Source: an uncultured bacterium
GTDB taxonomy: Bacteria > Bacillota > Clostridia > Oscillospirales > Oscillospiraceae
Direction: 5' to 3'
Length of the DNA: 30,398 bases
Assembly (NCBI GenBank): GCA_947364395.1
Contig: CANASS010000025.1
Coordinates: forward strand, 1 to 30,398
The position numbers and the translations under genes were made by a program. Under the pieces are notes generated by a model. It searched no databases and had not been told where the DNA came from. It saw only the letters and a program-made list of their open reading frames with translations. Below, in pieces: positions 1 through 7,106 of the stretch (position 1 is the first letter of the stretch; each line of letters starts with the position of its first letter).

Positions 1-3000
1 TCAACGTGGCCGCTCTGTCCCGCGAGCTGGGCGTCACCAAGAACGTGACCGCCGCTCACATGGAGCAGACCCTGAACATGGCCGCTCCCCGTGAGGTGGT
101 TGCCGATCTGGTGTTCATGACCGCCGCCATCGTTCCCACCGTGACCTACACTCCCGCTCTTGCCTACAACGATAAGAGCACCGTGCTGGGCGGGGAGTAC
201 AATGCCACCCTGGGCCAGAAGACCTTCGGCCTGTGGTATCAGACCGCCTGGACTGAGTCCGACGAGTGGGGCCGCCCCGGCTACAGCTGGTACAAGAACG
301 GCGCCCGTGTCGGCCAGACCAACGCTGAAACCGGCAAGGCCTACATGATTAAGGACGGCCACCCCCGTTATTCCGGCACCACCACCGGCAATCTGGTCGC
401 CACCATCATGGCCGCTCCTGATTACGAGACCAAGGAGCAGGTCCGTGAGTGCGACGTGGCCCATGATCTGGAGATCACCACCGCTCAGAACTTCGACCTG
501 TACGTGAACTCCGAGAACGTCACCGCCGAGGACTATCGGATTGTCGCTACCGACACCGTGACCAAGGTGGGCGGCCAGGGCCGTGTGACCGAGTTCTATT
601 ATGGGATCACCAGCCCTTGGTTCGCTGACTCTAACGACGACTACGCCGTGATGATCGACACCATGCTGGCTCAGATCACCGGCAAGCGCGACGTTAAGCT
701 GGACAAGAACGACCACGTGATCGTTCCCGCTCAGCTGGACGTGGTCATCTACGACGGCGACAAGAAGACTCCCAATACTCCCAACAGCTCCACCCGCATC
801 ATCTCCAAGCCCGGCAACAGCAAGGACAACTGGGAGTACGCCGTGGGCGACTTCATCCTGATTAACGCCTATACCAACCAGGATGACAACACTACCAACG
901 ACCATGCCGCTGGCAATACCAACAGCAAGGACCTGGAGTGGGCCGCTTTCGAGACCAACAAGGTCGTTGCTCCCCGTAATAACATTCTGGTTCAGGGCAC
1001 CCACGTCTGGGTCCTCAAGACTCCCGACGTGAAGCAGGCCAAGCAGACCGTGACCTACTGGAACCAGGGCAAGCACAACGTGGACGGCACCGACATTCCC
1101 GATCAGATAACCCTGTTCCTGGATGTCGCTGGTTCCACCACCAACACCACCTATAACTGGTACTTCGACCAGTATGGCAACATCATCGGCATTGGTCCCG
1201 CCAAGGGCTCCAACTACGGTGTGATCACCAGCATCTACGCCGCTAACAACCAGGGCGAGAACAGCACCGTGGGCACCACCAAGGCCGTTGCCACCGTGCG
1301 TTATGCCGACGGCACCACCGGCACCGTGCAGATCGACCGCTTCCTGATGAGCAGCCAGGGCACCGTTACTGGCCGTGCGGCTGTCAACACCCTGCTGGGC
1401 GTCGATGCTACGGCTAACACTGTGGACCTGCGTCCTGTGTATAACGTCAATGACACTGACCCGATGGAGGCTAAGGATCCCGTCACTGCCTTTGCTCCTG
1501 TTGGGGCCGAGCTCGATGGTTCCGTGTATATTTCCACCGACGCCAGCCGCAATAGGGACGGTCACTTCTACAACAGCTCGACCGGCAACGGCGACGCCGC
1601 CAACACCACTGACACCTACAATATCCTGTGGGATAACCTGTTCATGTTCACCACCGCCAATGACGACGCTGTCGTGGCCGTGGAGGTTGCGGGCACTGTC
1701 GGCAACACCAATTCTTGGGTCGGCCTGCGCAACAACGTGGTCGGCAATGATGGCGGCATGATCTACAAGAACGCCTCCTTCCTGACCCTGGACCGCGGTG
1801 CGGGTTGGACTGACGCTTCCGGCAACGTTGGCGCTGCCAGCGTCTACCTGGACAACGACACCAAGATCATGGTCCGCACCGGCACCACCATCCACACCTC
1901 CAGCATTTCCACCTATGACGGTGTGAGCGCTCTGCCCAGCAACGTGGTCCTGGCTGCGAACAGCGAGGTCGACTGGGCCGACACCGACGGCGACGGCCGT
2001 GCCGACTACCTGTACGTCACCGGCAGCGTGACCGGCGTTGTGACCTACGGCCTGTTCTACTACAACGCCTACAACGGCGATGTGGCCCGTTGGGACGGCA
2101 CCGCCAACAGCGGCACCATCAGCGGCTACCTGAATGGCGAGGCCTACACCGCCACCTTCAAGAACCGCACTCTGTTCGACGCTGTGAACAACACTGCCAA
2201 CTACAATGGCCACCTGTTCGCGCTTCAGTTCAATGGCGACGTGGTGACCGGCGTGATGCCTGAGACTGCCAATACCCGCGGCGTTCAGATCTTGAATGAT
2301 GGTAGCAACACTACTGGTGTCAATGTTAACCCCGTTTCGACCAATATCTCCGGCTTCGTCGTGGGTACTGCGGGAGGCAACAACTACACCGCTACTACTG
2401 CGGCTGTGTACTTTGAGGACAGCAACGTTGTGTCTGGTACGACCCACAACCTGGCCTACCGCTATGACAACTACACCAGCGGCGGCCGGACCATCGAGGT
2501 AAGTCAGAACGGTGGTGCTGTTGCTCAGTACTGGCTGACCCCGAACTGCACTGTCGTGGGCGAGCTGGAGTGGCTGAACACCCGCAGCGGCAACGATGTG
2601 ACCATGGTGTTTGAGCAGAACGCTACCAACACTCAGAATGCTGTGTCCGCCATCTACATCACGCCCGATCCCGATGTGACGCCCGACAATTCCAACAGGG
2701 TTGCGACTATCAACGCTACCGCCATTGCGGGCACCAATACCGACATCACTCTGAGCCTGAGCTCCAGCATGAACCTGACTTCGACTCCGACTGCCACTTA
2801 CACCCTGGCTAAGGTTTATGTCCGTGACTACAACACCCAGAACCTTGTTGTTTATGGTACTAGCGCTGATGGCGTTATCACCCCCGCTCCGGACCTTGCC
2901 ACCGGCTCTGGTCCGTACACCGGCACGATGACCATCAACCACGCCAGCACCAGCGGCAATCAGGGCAGCTATGGCATCAAGGTTGAGTACTACAACGGTT

Positions 3001-3047
3001 CTACTTTGGTCGCCCAGTCCGACTGGATGTTGATGACCATCAACTAA
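1..3047 (+). CDS. Large Asn/Thr-rich probable surface protein, 5'-truncated
   Basis: The reading frame is open from the window edge, so the N-terminus lies outside; a GTG at 6 is only the first in-frame start-like codon. About 1,014 residues are visible, ending at TAA 3045-3047. The sequence is rich in Asn, Thr, Gly, Asp and Tyr and nearly free of Cys, with many beta-prone stretches and acidic DxDxDG-like segments (DTDGDGRADY near residue 659) that resemble calcium-binding loops of extracellular proteins. No membrane segment, LPXTG sorting signal or C-terminal SLH repeat is visible, so any signal peptide or wall-binding domain must be upstream. I infer an S-layer-like or adhesin-type exported protein but recognise no family. 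The first half uses a narrow codon set (AAC, AAG, ACC, TAC), typical of high expression. The last third uses more GCT, GGT, ACT and GTT. A strong terminator follows 40 bp after the stop. Confidence 0.8.
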   Translation, partial: NVAALSRELGVTKNVTAAHMEQTLNMAAPREVVADLVFMTAAIVPTVTYTPALAYNDKSTVLGGEYNATLGQKTFGLWYQTAWTESDEWGRPGYSWYKNGARVGQTNAETGKAYMIKDGHPRYSGTTTGNLVATIMAAPDYETKEQVRECDVAHDLEITTAQNFDLYVNSENVTAEDYRIVATDTVTKVGGQGRVTEFYYGITSPWFADSNDDYAVMIDTMLAQITGKRDVKLDKNDHVIVPAQLDVVIYDGDKKTPNTPNSSTRIISKPGNSKDNWEYAVGDFILINAYTNQDDNTTNDHAAGNTNSKDLEWAAFETNKVVAPRNNILVQGTHVWVLKTPDVKQAKQTVTYWNQGKHNVDGTDIPDQITLFLDVAGSTTNTTYNWYFDQYGNIIGIGPAKGSNYGVITSIYAANNQGENSTVGTTKAVATVRYADGTTGTVQIDRFLMSSQGTVTGRAAVNTLLGVDATANTVDLRPVYNVNDTDPMEAKDPVTAFAPVGAELDGSVYISTDASRNRDGHFYNSSTGNGDAANTTDTYNILWDNLFMFTTANDDAVVAVEVAGTVGNTNSWVGLRNNVVGNDGGMIYKNASFLTLDRGAGWTDASGNVGAASVYLDNDTKIMVRTGTTIHTSSISTYDGVSALPSNVVLAANSEVDWADTDGDGRADYLYVTGSVTGVVTYGLFYYNAYNGDVARWDGTANSGTISGYLNGEAYTATFKNRTLFDAVNNTANYNGHLFALQFNGDVVTGVMPETANTRGVQILNDGSNTTGVNVNPVSTNISGFVVGTAGGNNYTATTAAVYFEDSNVVSGTTHNLAYRYDNYTSGGRTIEVSQNGGAVAQYWLTPNCTVVGELEWLNTRSGNDVTMVFEQNATNTQNAVSAIYITPDPDVTPDNSNRVATINATAIAGTNTDITLSLSSSMNLTSTPTATYTLAKVYVRDYNTQNLVVYGTSADGVITPAPDLATGSGPYTGTMTINHASTSGNQGSYGIKVEYYNGSTLVAQSDWMLMTIN

Positions 3048-3083
3048 TCCCCGCAAAACCATCGCAAAAACCCAGAACCGAGC

Positions 3084-3124
3084 AAAAAAGCCCCCCGGGA
3101 AATTCCCGGGGGGCTTTTCTTTTC
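3084..3124 (+). terminator. Rho-independent terminator of the surface-protein gene
   Basis: Perfect 10-bp GC stem GCCCCCCGGG (3090-3099) / CCCGGGGGGC (3105-3114) with loop AAATT, preceded by an A run and followed by TTTTCTTTTCC. The A and T flanks can extend the stem. It sits between convergent genes, so it could also act on the minus strand, where the A run reads as a T run. Confidence 0.93.
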
Positions 3125-3137
3125 CTTTCCCTTCCGT

Positions 3138-3524
3138 TCAGCCGAAGGCGATGTAGTTGCAACTACTGCCCCAGGTGAGAACGAAGCCGTCCTCCGTCAT
3201 CGTGAAGCTGTAGCTGCCCTGGTTGATAGTCTGACCAATCACCGTCCCCACAAATTGATGCTGGCCCAATGACGCTTCGGGACTCCCGTGGACTATAACG
3301 GCCTTGGGCTTAAAGGGCAGGTGGATGGTGATATTGGCGGCGCCGCCTCTCACCGCTGAGCCATAGACGAACTTGGTGATCCGCGTTTCCAGTTCTCCGG
3401 CCACCGCCGTCTCGTGGGCAATCATAGCGTCCTCGATTTTCCGAGTGTTCTCGTTGAGCCCATCCGGCGAAAAGGGGTCGGAGCTTTCGATCAGGTTCAG
3501 TTTGTACTTTTCAGTCTGTTGCAT
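3138..3524 (-). CDS. Orphan phage-tail-like protein, 128 aa
   Basis: The N-terminal segment (about residues 1-35, with NLIESSDPFSPDGLNENTRK) matches a pattern common in clostridial phage tail-associated and tail-fibre proteins: a short strand, a D.F..D.(L/F)N.N..K(I/L) motif, then a helix. The rest (residues 45-128) is beta-rich, with hydrophobic strands and Gly turns, like a receptor-binding or fibre tip. The frame stays open upstream, but ATG 3524 is preferred: it has a GGGAGGG ribosome site about 9 nt upstream, and the upstream extension reads through hairpins and looks non-protein. No other phage gene is nearby, so this is a stray or domesticated tail gene, or a small secreted-type protein sharing the fold. 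The start region is embedded in a hairpin, annotated separately. Function unknown. Confidence 0.7.
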   Translation of the reverse strand: MQQTEKYKLNLIESSDPFSPDGLNENTRKIEDAMIAHETAVAGELETRITKFVYGSAVRGGAANITIHLPFKPKAVIVHGSPEASLGQHQFVGTVIGQTINQGSYSFTMTEDGFVLTWGSSCNYIAFG

Positions 3525-3530
3525 AATTTT

Positions 3531-3552
3531 ATCCCTCCCAATAGGGAGGGAT
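3531..3552. repeat. Inverted repeat covering the ribosome site of the tail-like gene
   Basis: Perfect 9-bp arms ATCCCTCCC (3531-3539) and GGGAGGGAT (3544-3552) around AATA. On the minus-strand transcript the ribosome-binding GGGAGGG of the gene starting at 3524 forms the 3' arm, so folding would hide it. Confidence 0.8.
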
Positions 3553-3590
3553 AAGGGGCCGGGCGTTGCCTGTTCCGGGGCAACGTCGGC

Positions 3591-3627
3591 AAAAAAGAGC
3601 CTTCCCCGTCGCTGGGGAAGGCTTTTT
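3591..3627. terminator. Bidirectional terminator-like hairpin
   Basis: Arms AGCCTTCCCC (3598-3607) and GGGGAAGGCT (3614-3623), loop GTCGCT, with an A6 run on the left and a T5 run on the right, so it reads as a terminator on both strands. On the minus strand it lies upstream of the tail-like gene, where it could act as a leader attenuator. It may also belong to a dispersed intergenic repeat, given the neighbouring palindromes. Confidence 0.75.
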
Positions 3628-3641
3628 GTGCAACGTTGCAC
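3628..3641. repeat. Perfect 14-bp palindrome
   Basis: GTGCAACGTTGCAC reads identically on both strands, directly beside the terminator-like hairpin. It could be a protein-binding site or part of a dispersed intergenic repeat; nothing in the sequence decides which. Confidence 0.6.
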
Positions 3642-3709
3642 GGCCTCCGCATGGTTCCCACCGCTGAAAGCGCCCTGGGCAGTCCATTCAGCAAATTTGA
3701 ACTTTTTAT

Positions 3710-3727
3710 AAACTACTGGAATAGTGT
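3710..3727. promoter_or_regulatory. Upstream BlaI-type operator copy
   Basis: AAACTACTGGAATAGTGT matches the perfect downstream palindrome at 15 of 18 positions and overlaps the first base of the -35 hexamer TTGACA at 3727. The pair of half-similar sites around the promoter is typical of BlaI/MecI autoregulation. Confidence 0.65.
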
Positions 3728-3760
3728 TGACAAAGCCGCACGACTGTGATAGTGTATGTA
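3727..3760 (+). promoter_or_regulatory. Promoter of the BlaI/M56 operon
   Basis: Consensus -35 TTGACA at 3727-3732. The -10 is less certain: GATAGT at 3748-3753 or TAGTGT at 3750-3755 are at plausible spacing, and TATGTA at 3755-3760 is too far. The promoter is bracketed by the two operator copies. Confidence 0.6.
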
Positions 3761-3764
3761 TCGT

Positions 3765-3782
3765 AAACTATTGCAATAGTTT
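3765..3782. promoter_or_regulatory. BlaI-type operator, perfect palindrome
   Basis: AAACTATTGCAATAGTTT is an 18-bp perfect dyad between the promoter and the ribosome site of the repressor gene (AGGAAG at 3786-3791). Its position just before the start codon implies autorepression by the product of 3800-4177. Confidence 0.75.
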
Positions 3783-3799
3783 GAAAGGAAGTGATTGAA

Positions 3800-4177
3800 A
3801 TGGCCGTCAAGCTCTTTGACTCGGAGCTGAAAGTCATGGATGTACTGTGGAAAGAAGGAGATATGCCGGCGAAACAAATTTCGGACGTGCTCAAAGAGAC
3901 CACCGGATGGAACATGAACACCACCTACACCGTCATTAAGAAGTGCATCGCCAAGGGCGCGATTGAGCGCAGGGAGCCGAATTTTCTGTGCCACGCCCTG
4001 ATCGCCCGGGATGTGGTGCAGGCGGCGGAGACGGAGGAGCTGCTGCACAAGCTGTTTGACAGCTCCCCCGACCTGCTGTTTGCGTCTCTGCTGGGCCATC
4101 AGAGGCTGTCAAAGGCCCAGATCGACAACCTGCGGCGCATGGTTTCGGAGCTGGACGCCCAGGAGGAGATGGAATGA
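3800..4177 (+). CDS. BlaI/MecI/CopY-family transcriptional repressor
   Basis: The 125-residue protein opens with KLFDSELKVMDVLW, the conserved first helix of the BlaI/MecI winged-helix domain, followed by the helix-turn-helix and the NTTYTVIKKCIAKGAI recognition region (about residues 40-55). The C-terminal third is the helical dimerisation part. Members repress their own operon and are released when cognate M56 signalling leads to their cleavage. ATG 3800 is chosen because AGGAAG lies 8 nt upstream; GTG 3791 would start inside that ribosome site. The stop overlaps the next gene by 4 bp, implying translational coupling. The sensed signal need not be a beta-lactam, given the partner's different sensor part. 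Confidence 0.92.
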   Translation: MAVKLFDSELKVMDVLWKEGDMPAKQISDVLKETTGWNMNTTYTVIKKCIAKGAIERREPNFLCHALIARDVVQAAETEELLHKLFDSSPDLLFASLLGHQRLSKAQIDNLRRMVSELDAQEEME

Positions 4178-5859
4178 GCCTTATGCAAATGACGCTGTCC
4201 GGCGGAGCGTTCATCCTGTTCATCGTGGTGGTTCGGGCGCTGGCCCTCCACCGCCTGCCCAAGGGGGCGTTTCTGGCCCTGTGGGAGATGGCGGCGCTGC
4301 GGCTGCTTCTGCCCTTTGCCATCCCGCTGCCCATCAGCCTGCCGGCCCCTGCGGAACCCCTGACTGCGGTAGGCGGATATCTGGCGGCGGGCGGGGCCTC
4401 CCCGTCTGGAACACCGGCGGCGGGCGCACCGGCGGCGCCCGGTACGGCCCCCAGTTCAGCCCCGGCCGTGATCTGGCTGGCGGTCGCGGCGCTGATGGCG
4501 GCGTATTATATGGTGTCTTATGGGCGGGCCCGGCGGCGGTTCCGCGCCTCTGTCCAGGACGATTCCCCCGCTGTCCGCAAGTGGCTGGCGGGCCAGAGGC
4601 TGCGCAGGCCGCTGGAGGTGCGGCAGTCGGCCCTGGTGTCCTCGCCGCTGACCTACGGGATTCTGCGCCCGGTCATTCTGCTCCCGGAACATATGGAACG
4701 GGAGGATGAAGCCGCCCTGACCTATATCCTCACCCATGAGCTGGTACACGTTCAGCGCTTTGACGCTGTGGCAAAGCTGGTATTTGCCGCCGCGCTGTGC
4801 GTCCATTGGTTCAACCCCCTGGTCTGGGCGCTGTACGTCCTGGCTAACCGGGATTTGGAGCTGTCCTGCGACCAGCGGGTGATGGACCTTCTGGGCGGCA
4901 GGAAAAAAGCGGCTTACGCGCTGACCCTCATTAACATGGAGGAGGCCCGGAACGGGTACTTCTCCCCCTACAGCCATTTCAGCAAACTGGCGATTGAAGA
5001 AAGGATTGAAGCGATTATGAAGTATAAGAAAGCGTCTGTGGCGGCGCTGGGCCTGGCCGCCGTCCTGGTGGTGGGCGCGACAACCACGTTTGCGGCATCC
5101 GCAAGCCCCTTGTCCAAAGAGCAGCAGGACCGGCAGTTGAATTCACAACCCATTATCGACGAGGGTACTTTAATGTCCTATGTCAGCCCTGACGATGGCA
5201 AGACCTATTACAGCTTTGACGGCGGGAAAACCTTTGAGCCTCTGACCGACGAGGAGTTCCAGCGGCGTTTCCCCACGCCCAACGTGGAGTGGTGGACCTA
5301 TGAGGAATACGCCGCGTGGCTGGAGCAGGAGAAGGTAAACCTCCAGTCCATGCTTGGGGAAAGGGGCTCCACCGGCGGCCGGGGCGAGTTCGTCTGGACC
5401 CAGGAGATCATCGACGAGACCATCGCCATGTATGAGGGCATCCTCCAGGAGATCAAAGAGGGCATGATGTACTCGAAATCCGTTGACGGGGACGAAAACC
5501 TGATGATGAGCTATAACCCGGCTGATATGGAGAAAAACCTCGAGCCCAGCAGCGGCATCTTTGTCAAAAAGGGGGACGGCACGATGGAGGCAATCGACCC
5601 GAACCGGGTCGTAACAGCCTTCCTTGCCTCTGACAGCTCCACCCCGCTGCCCGAGGGCAGTGTCATCATAGACAAGACCGGCGTGCCGCAGGACGACTGG
5701 GACGTGGTAAACGCTCCCGAGCGCACCGAGGAGGAGTGGCGGCAGATCATTGCCGACATTGAGAGCGGCAAAATCCCGCCCTTTGAGATGCCGGACGATC
5801 CCAATGTGACGGTTCACATTTTGGATTACGCTGACGGAAACTGTACGGGAAAAAACTAA
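4174..5859 (+). CDS. BlaR1-like M56 membrane metallopeptidase with an unfamiliar C-terminal sensor domain
   Basis: The 561-residue integral membrane protein has hydrophobic segments near residues 5-24, 30-52, 98-114, 205-225 and 290-308. The zinc motif HELVH has His188, Glu189 and His192, and the third-ligand region DLELSCDQRV (Glu229) follows as in M56/BlaR1 peptidases. By family knowledge the cytoplasmic peptidase relays an outside signal to inactivation of the BlaI-type repressor. After the last membrane segment, about 250 residues are predicted outside. They contain acidic, aromatic sequence (YVSPDDGKTYYSFDGGKTFE, then EWWTYEEYAAWLEQ) but no visible SxxK, SxN or KTG motifs of a penicillin-binding domain. 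It therefore probably senses something other than beta-lactam acylation. ATG 4174 overlaps the repressor stop (ATGA). Confidence 0.88.
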   Translation: MSLMQMTLSGGAFILFIVVVRALALHRLPKGAFLALWEMAALRLLLPFAIPLPISLPAPAEPLTAVGGYLAAGGASPSGTPAAGAPAAPGTAPSSAPAVIWLAVAALMAAYYMVSYGRARRRFRASVQDDSPAVRKWLAGQRLRRPLEVRQSALVSSPLTYGILRPVILLPEHMEREDEAALTYILTHELVHVQRFDAVAKLVFAAALCVHWFNPLVWALYVLANRDLELSCDQRVMDLLGGRKKAAYALTLINMEEARNGYFSPYSHFSKLAIEERIEAIMKYKKASVAALGLAAVLVVGATTTFAASASPLSKEQQDRQLNSQPIIDEGTLMSYVSPDDGKTYYSFDGGKTFEPLTDEEFQRRFPTPNVEWWTYEEYAAWLEQEKVNLQSMLGERGSTGGRGEFVWTQEIIDETIAMYEGILQEIKEGMMYSKSVDGDENLMMSYNPADMEKNLEPSSGIFVKKGDGTMEAIDPNRVVTAFLASDSSTPLPEGSVIIDKTGVPQDDWDVVNAPERTEEEWRQIIADIESGKIPPFEMPDDPNVTVHILDYADGNCTGKN

Positions 5860-5873
5860 TCTATGACAAATCA

Positions 5874-5904
5874 GGGGGGCTTGGAATCCTGTCCCAAGCC
5901 CCCC
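5874..5904. terminator. Hairpin 1 of 3 after the M56 gene
   Basis: Perfect 11-bp arms GGGGGGCTTGG (5874-5884) and CCAAGCCCCCC (5894-5904), 15 bp after the M56 stop. There is no T run directly after, so intrinsic termination is plausible but not certain. Confidence 0.6.
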
Positions 5905-5944
5905 TGCCCTATACCTGTGCCCCCTGCGGCGCAGGTATAGGGCA
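5905..5944. repeat. Hairpin 2 of 3, 17-bp stem
   Basis: Arms 5905-5921 and 5928-5944 pair over 17 positions with a single G-T wobble and a 6-nt loop CCCTGC. It begins at the base after hairpin 1. It is too long and regular to be chance and lacks a T run, so its role is unclear. Confidence 0.75.
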
Positions 5945-5990
5945 ATAAAAATTGTGGGAGAGGCAGCTTCTTTACGCTGCCTCTCCCACG
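5945..5990. terminator. Hairpin 3 of 3, terminator of the minus-strand operon
   Basis: Perfect 14-bp arms GTGGGAGAGGCAGC (5954-5967) and GCTGCCTCTCCCAC (5976-5989) with an 8-nt loop. On the minus strand it is followed by AATTTTTATT, a proper T-rich tail, so it should end transcripts leaving the esterase gene at 6090. Confidence 0.82.
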
Positions 5991-6089
5991 CCGTTTTCTG
6001 CCTTTTTGATTCCGGGAATGGACCGCCCCGCGCTCCTTAATATAAAGGTTCTCCCTCTGGGGGCGCAGGCCGCCCAATGACAGGGATTC

Positions 6090-7085
6090 TTACAGCTGAG
6101 CCTTGAAGAAAGCGCCGCTGCGCTCCAGGCACTCCACCGCCTCGGGCATCATGCGGCCATAGTGCATGAAAGCGTGGAGTGCGCCGGGCACGATGTCCAC
6201 CTGGGTAGACACGCCGAAATACTTCATCATCTGCTCCAGGGTCTTGGTGTCGTCCAGCAGGGGGTCCAGGCTGCCGCAGCACATATAGATGGGGGGCACC
6301 CCGGTGGACAGGTCGTTGAGGAAAGCGGCAAAGTAGGGATTTTCCATATCGTCGGCGTTGACGTAGTAGCTCATGTAGGTGGTCAGGTCGGACTTCCGCA
6401 TCCCGTCCAGCAGGGTGCCGTACAGCCGGGCGGAGGAGGAGTCCTGAAGCACGAAGCTCCCGTAATACAGCAGCAGGGCCTTGACAAAGCCGTTTCCGCC
6501 GGGGGTGTCCCGCAGATAGAGGTTCACGCCCATGGCCAGGTTAGCCCCGCCGGAGTCGCCGGCCAAGGCCATCTTGTCGGTGAGGACGCCGTACTGTGCG
6601 CCGTGCTCCTGGAAGAAGCGCACTACCGCGGCGGACTCATACAGGGGGATGGGGAACTTGGCCTCGGGGGCCAGATGGTAGTCCACACCGATGACGCAGC
6701 AGCCGCTGGCGGCCATGACGGAACGCATCATGCGGTCATGGGTGTCGTTGCTGCCCACGGTGAAGCCGCCGCCGTGGATAAACACCACCGCGTAATGCTC
6801 CGGCTTGTCGTCGGGGTAGTAGATCCGGGCGGGCACGTCCCCCATGGGGCCGGGGACCATGACCTCCACCGTCTTGACCGCCTGGGGGCCACCCTCGTTC
6901 CAGAACCGGCGCTCCTCCACGTACTTCACCCGCATCTCGTCCCAGGAGCAGTCGGTGTCGAAGGCGTCGGCGGAATGTTCCGCCTGGTAGTCGATGACCT
7001 TTTTCATGCTCTCGCACAGCATGGGATAGGGGTCGGGCTTGTTGATCTCATAATCAGGCTTGCGGTCGGGCATAAAGAATTCCAT
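6090..7085 (-). CDS. Alpha/beta-hydrolase, HSL/Aes-type esterase (paralogue 1)
   Basis: A 331-residue cytoplasmic carboxylesterase of the hormone-sensitive-lipase family. The oxyanion-hole motif HGGG begins at His104. The nucleophile elbow GDSGG has Ser178, and Asp274 (in GSLDPLLDD) and His304 (in LHAFMH) complete the triad. The fold runs unbroken and the length is normal. There is no signal peptide. ATG 7085 follows AAGGAGGT at good spacing. It is the last gene of the minus-strand run, 21 bp after the M20 gene. It is a close paralogue of 9633-10643, with matching N-termini (MEFxMPD..DYE.NK.DP), the same Ser178 and the same tail (FMHYGRMMPEAVECLE). The likely substrate is a short acyl ester; which one is unknown. 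Confidence 0.9.
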   Translation of the reverse strand: MEFFMPDRKPDYEINKPDPYPMLCESMKKVIDYQAEHSADAFDTDCSWDEMRVKYVEERRFWNEGGPQAVKTVEVMVPGPMGDVPARIYYPDDKPEHYAVVFIHGGGFTVGSNDTHDRMMRSVMAASGCCVIGVDYHLAPEAKFPIPLYESAAVVRFFQEHGAQYGVLTDKMALAGDSGGANLAMGVNLYLRDTPGGNGFVKALLLYYGSFVLQDSSSARLYGTLLDGMRKSDLTTYMSYYVNADDMENPYFAAFLNDLSTGVPPIYMCCGSLDPLLDDTKTLEQMMKYFGVSTQVDIVPGALHAFMHYGRMMPEAVECLERSGAFFKAQL

Positions 7086-7106
7086 AACAAGTACCTCCTT
7101 ATATCG

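Noticed and set aside
3525..3641. Upstream extension of the tail-like gene (39 codons)
   Set aside because: The extension runs through two hairpins and a palindrome, and ATG 3524 has its own ribosome site.
4174..5859. Annotation as a beta-lactam sensor BlaR1
   Set aside because: The peptidase core fits, but no penicillin-binding motifs are visible in the outer domain and no beta-lactamase gene is nearby.
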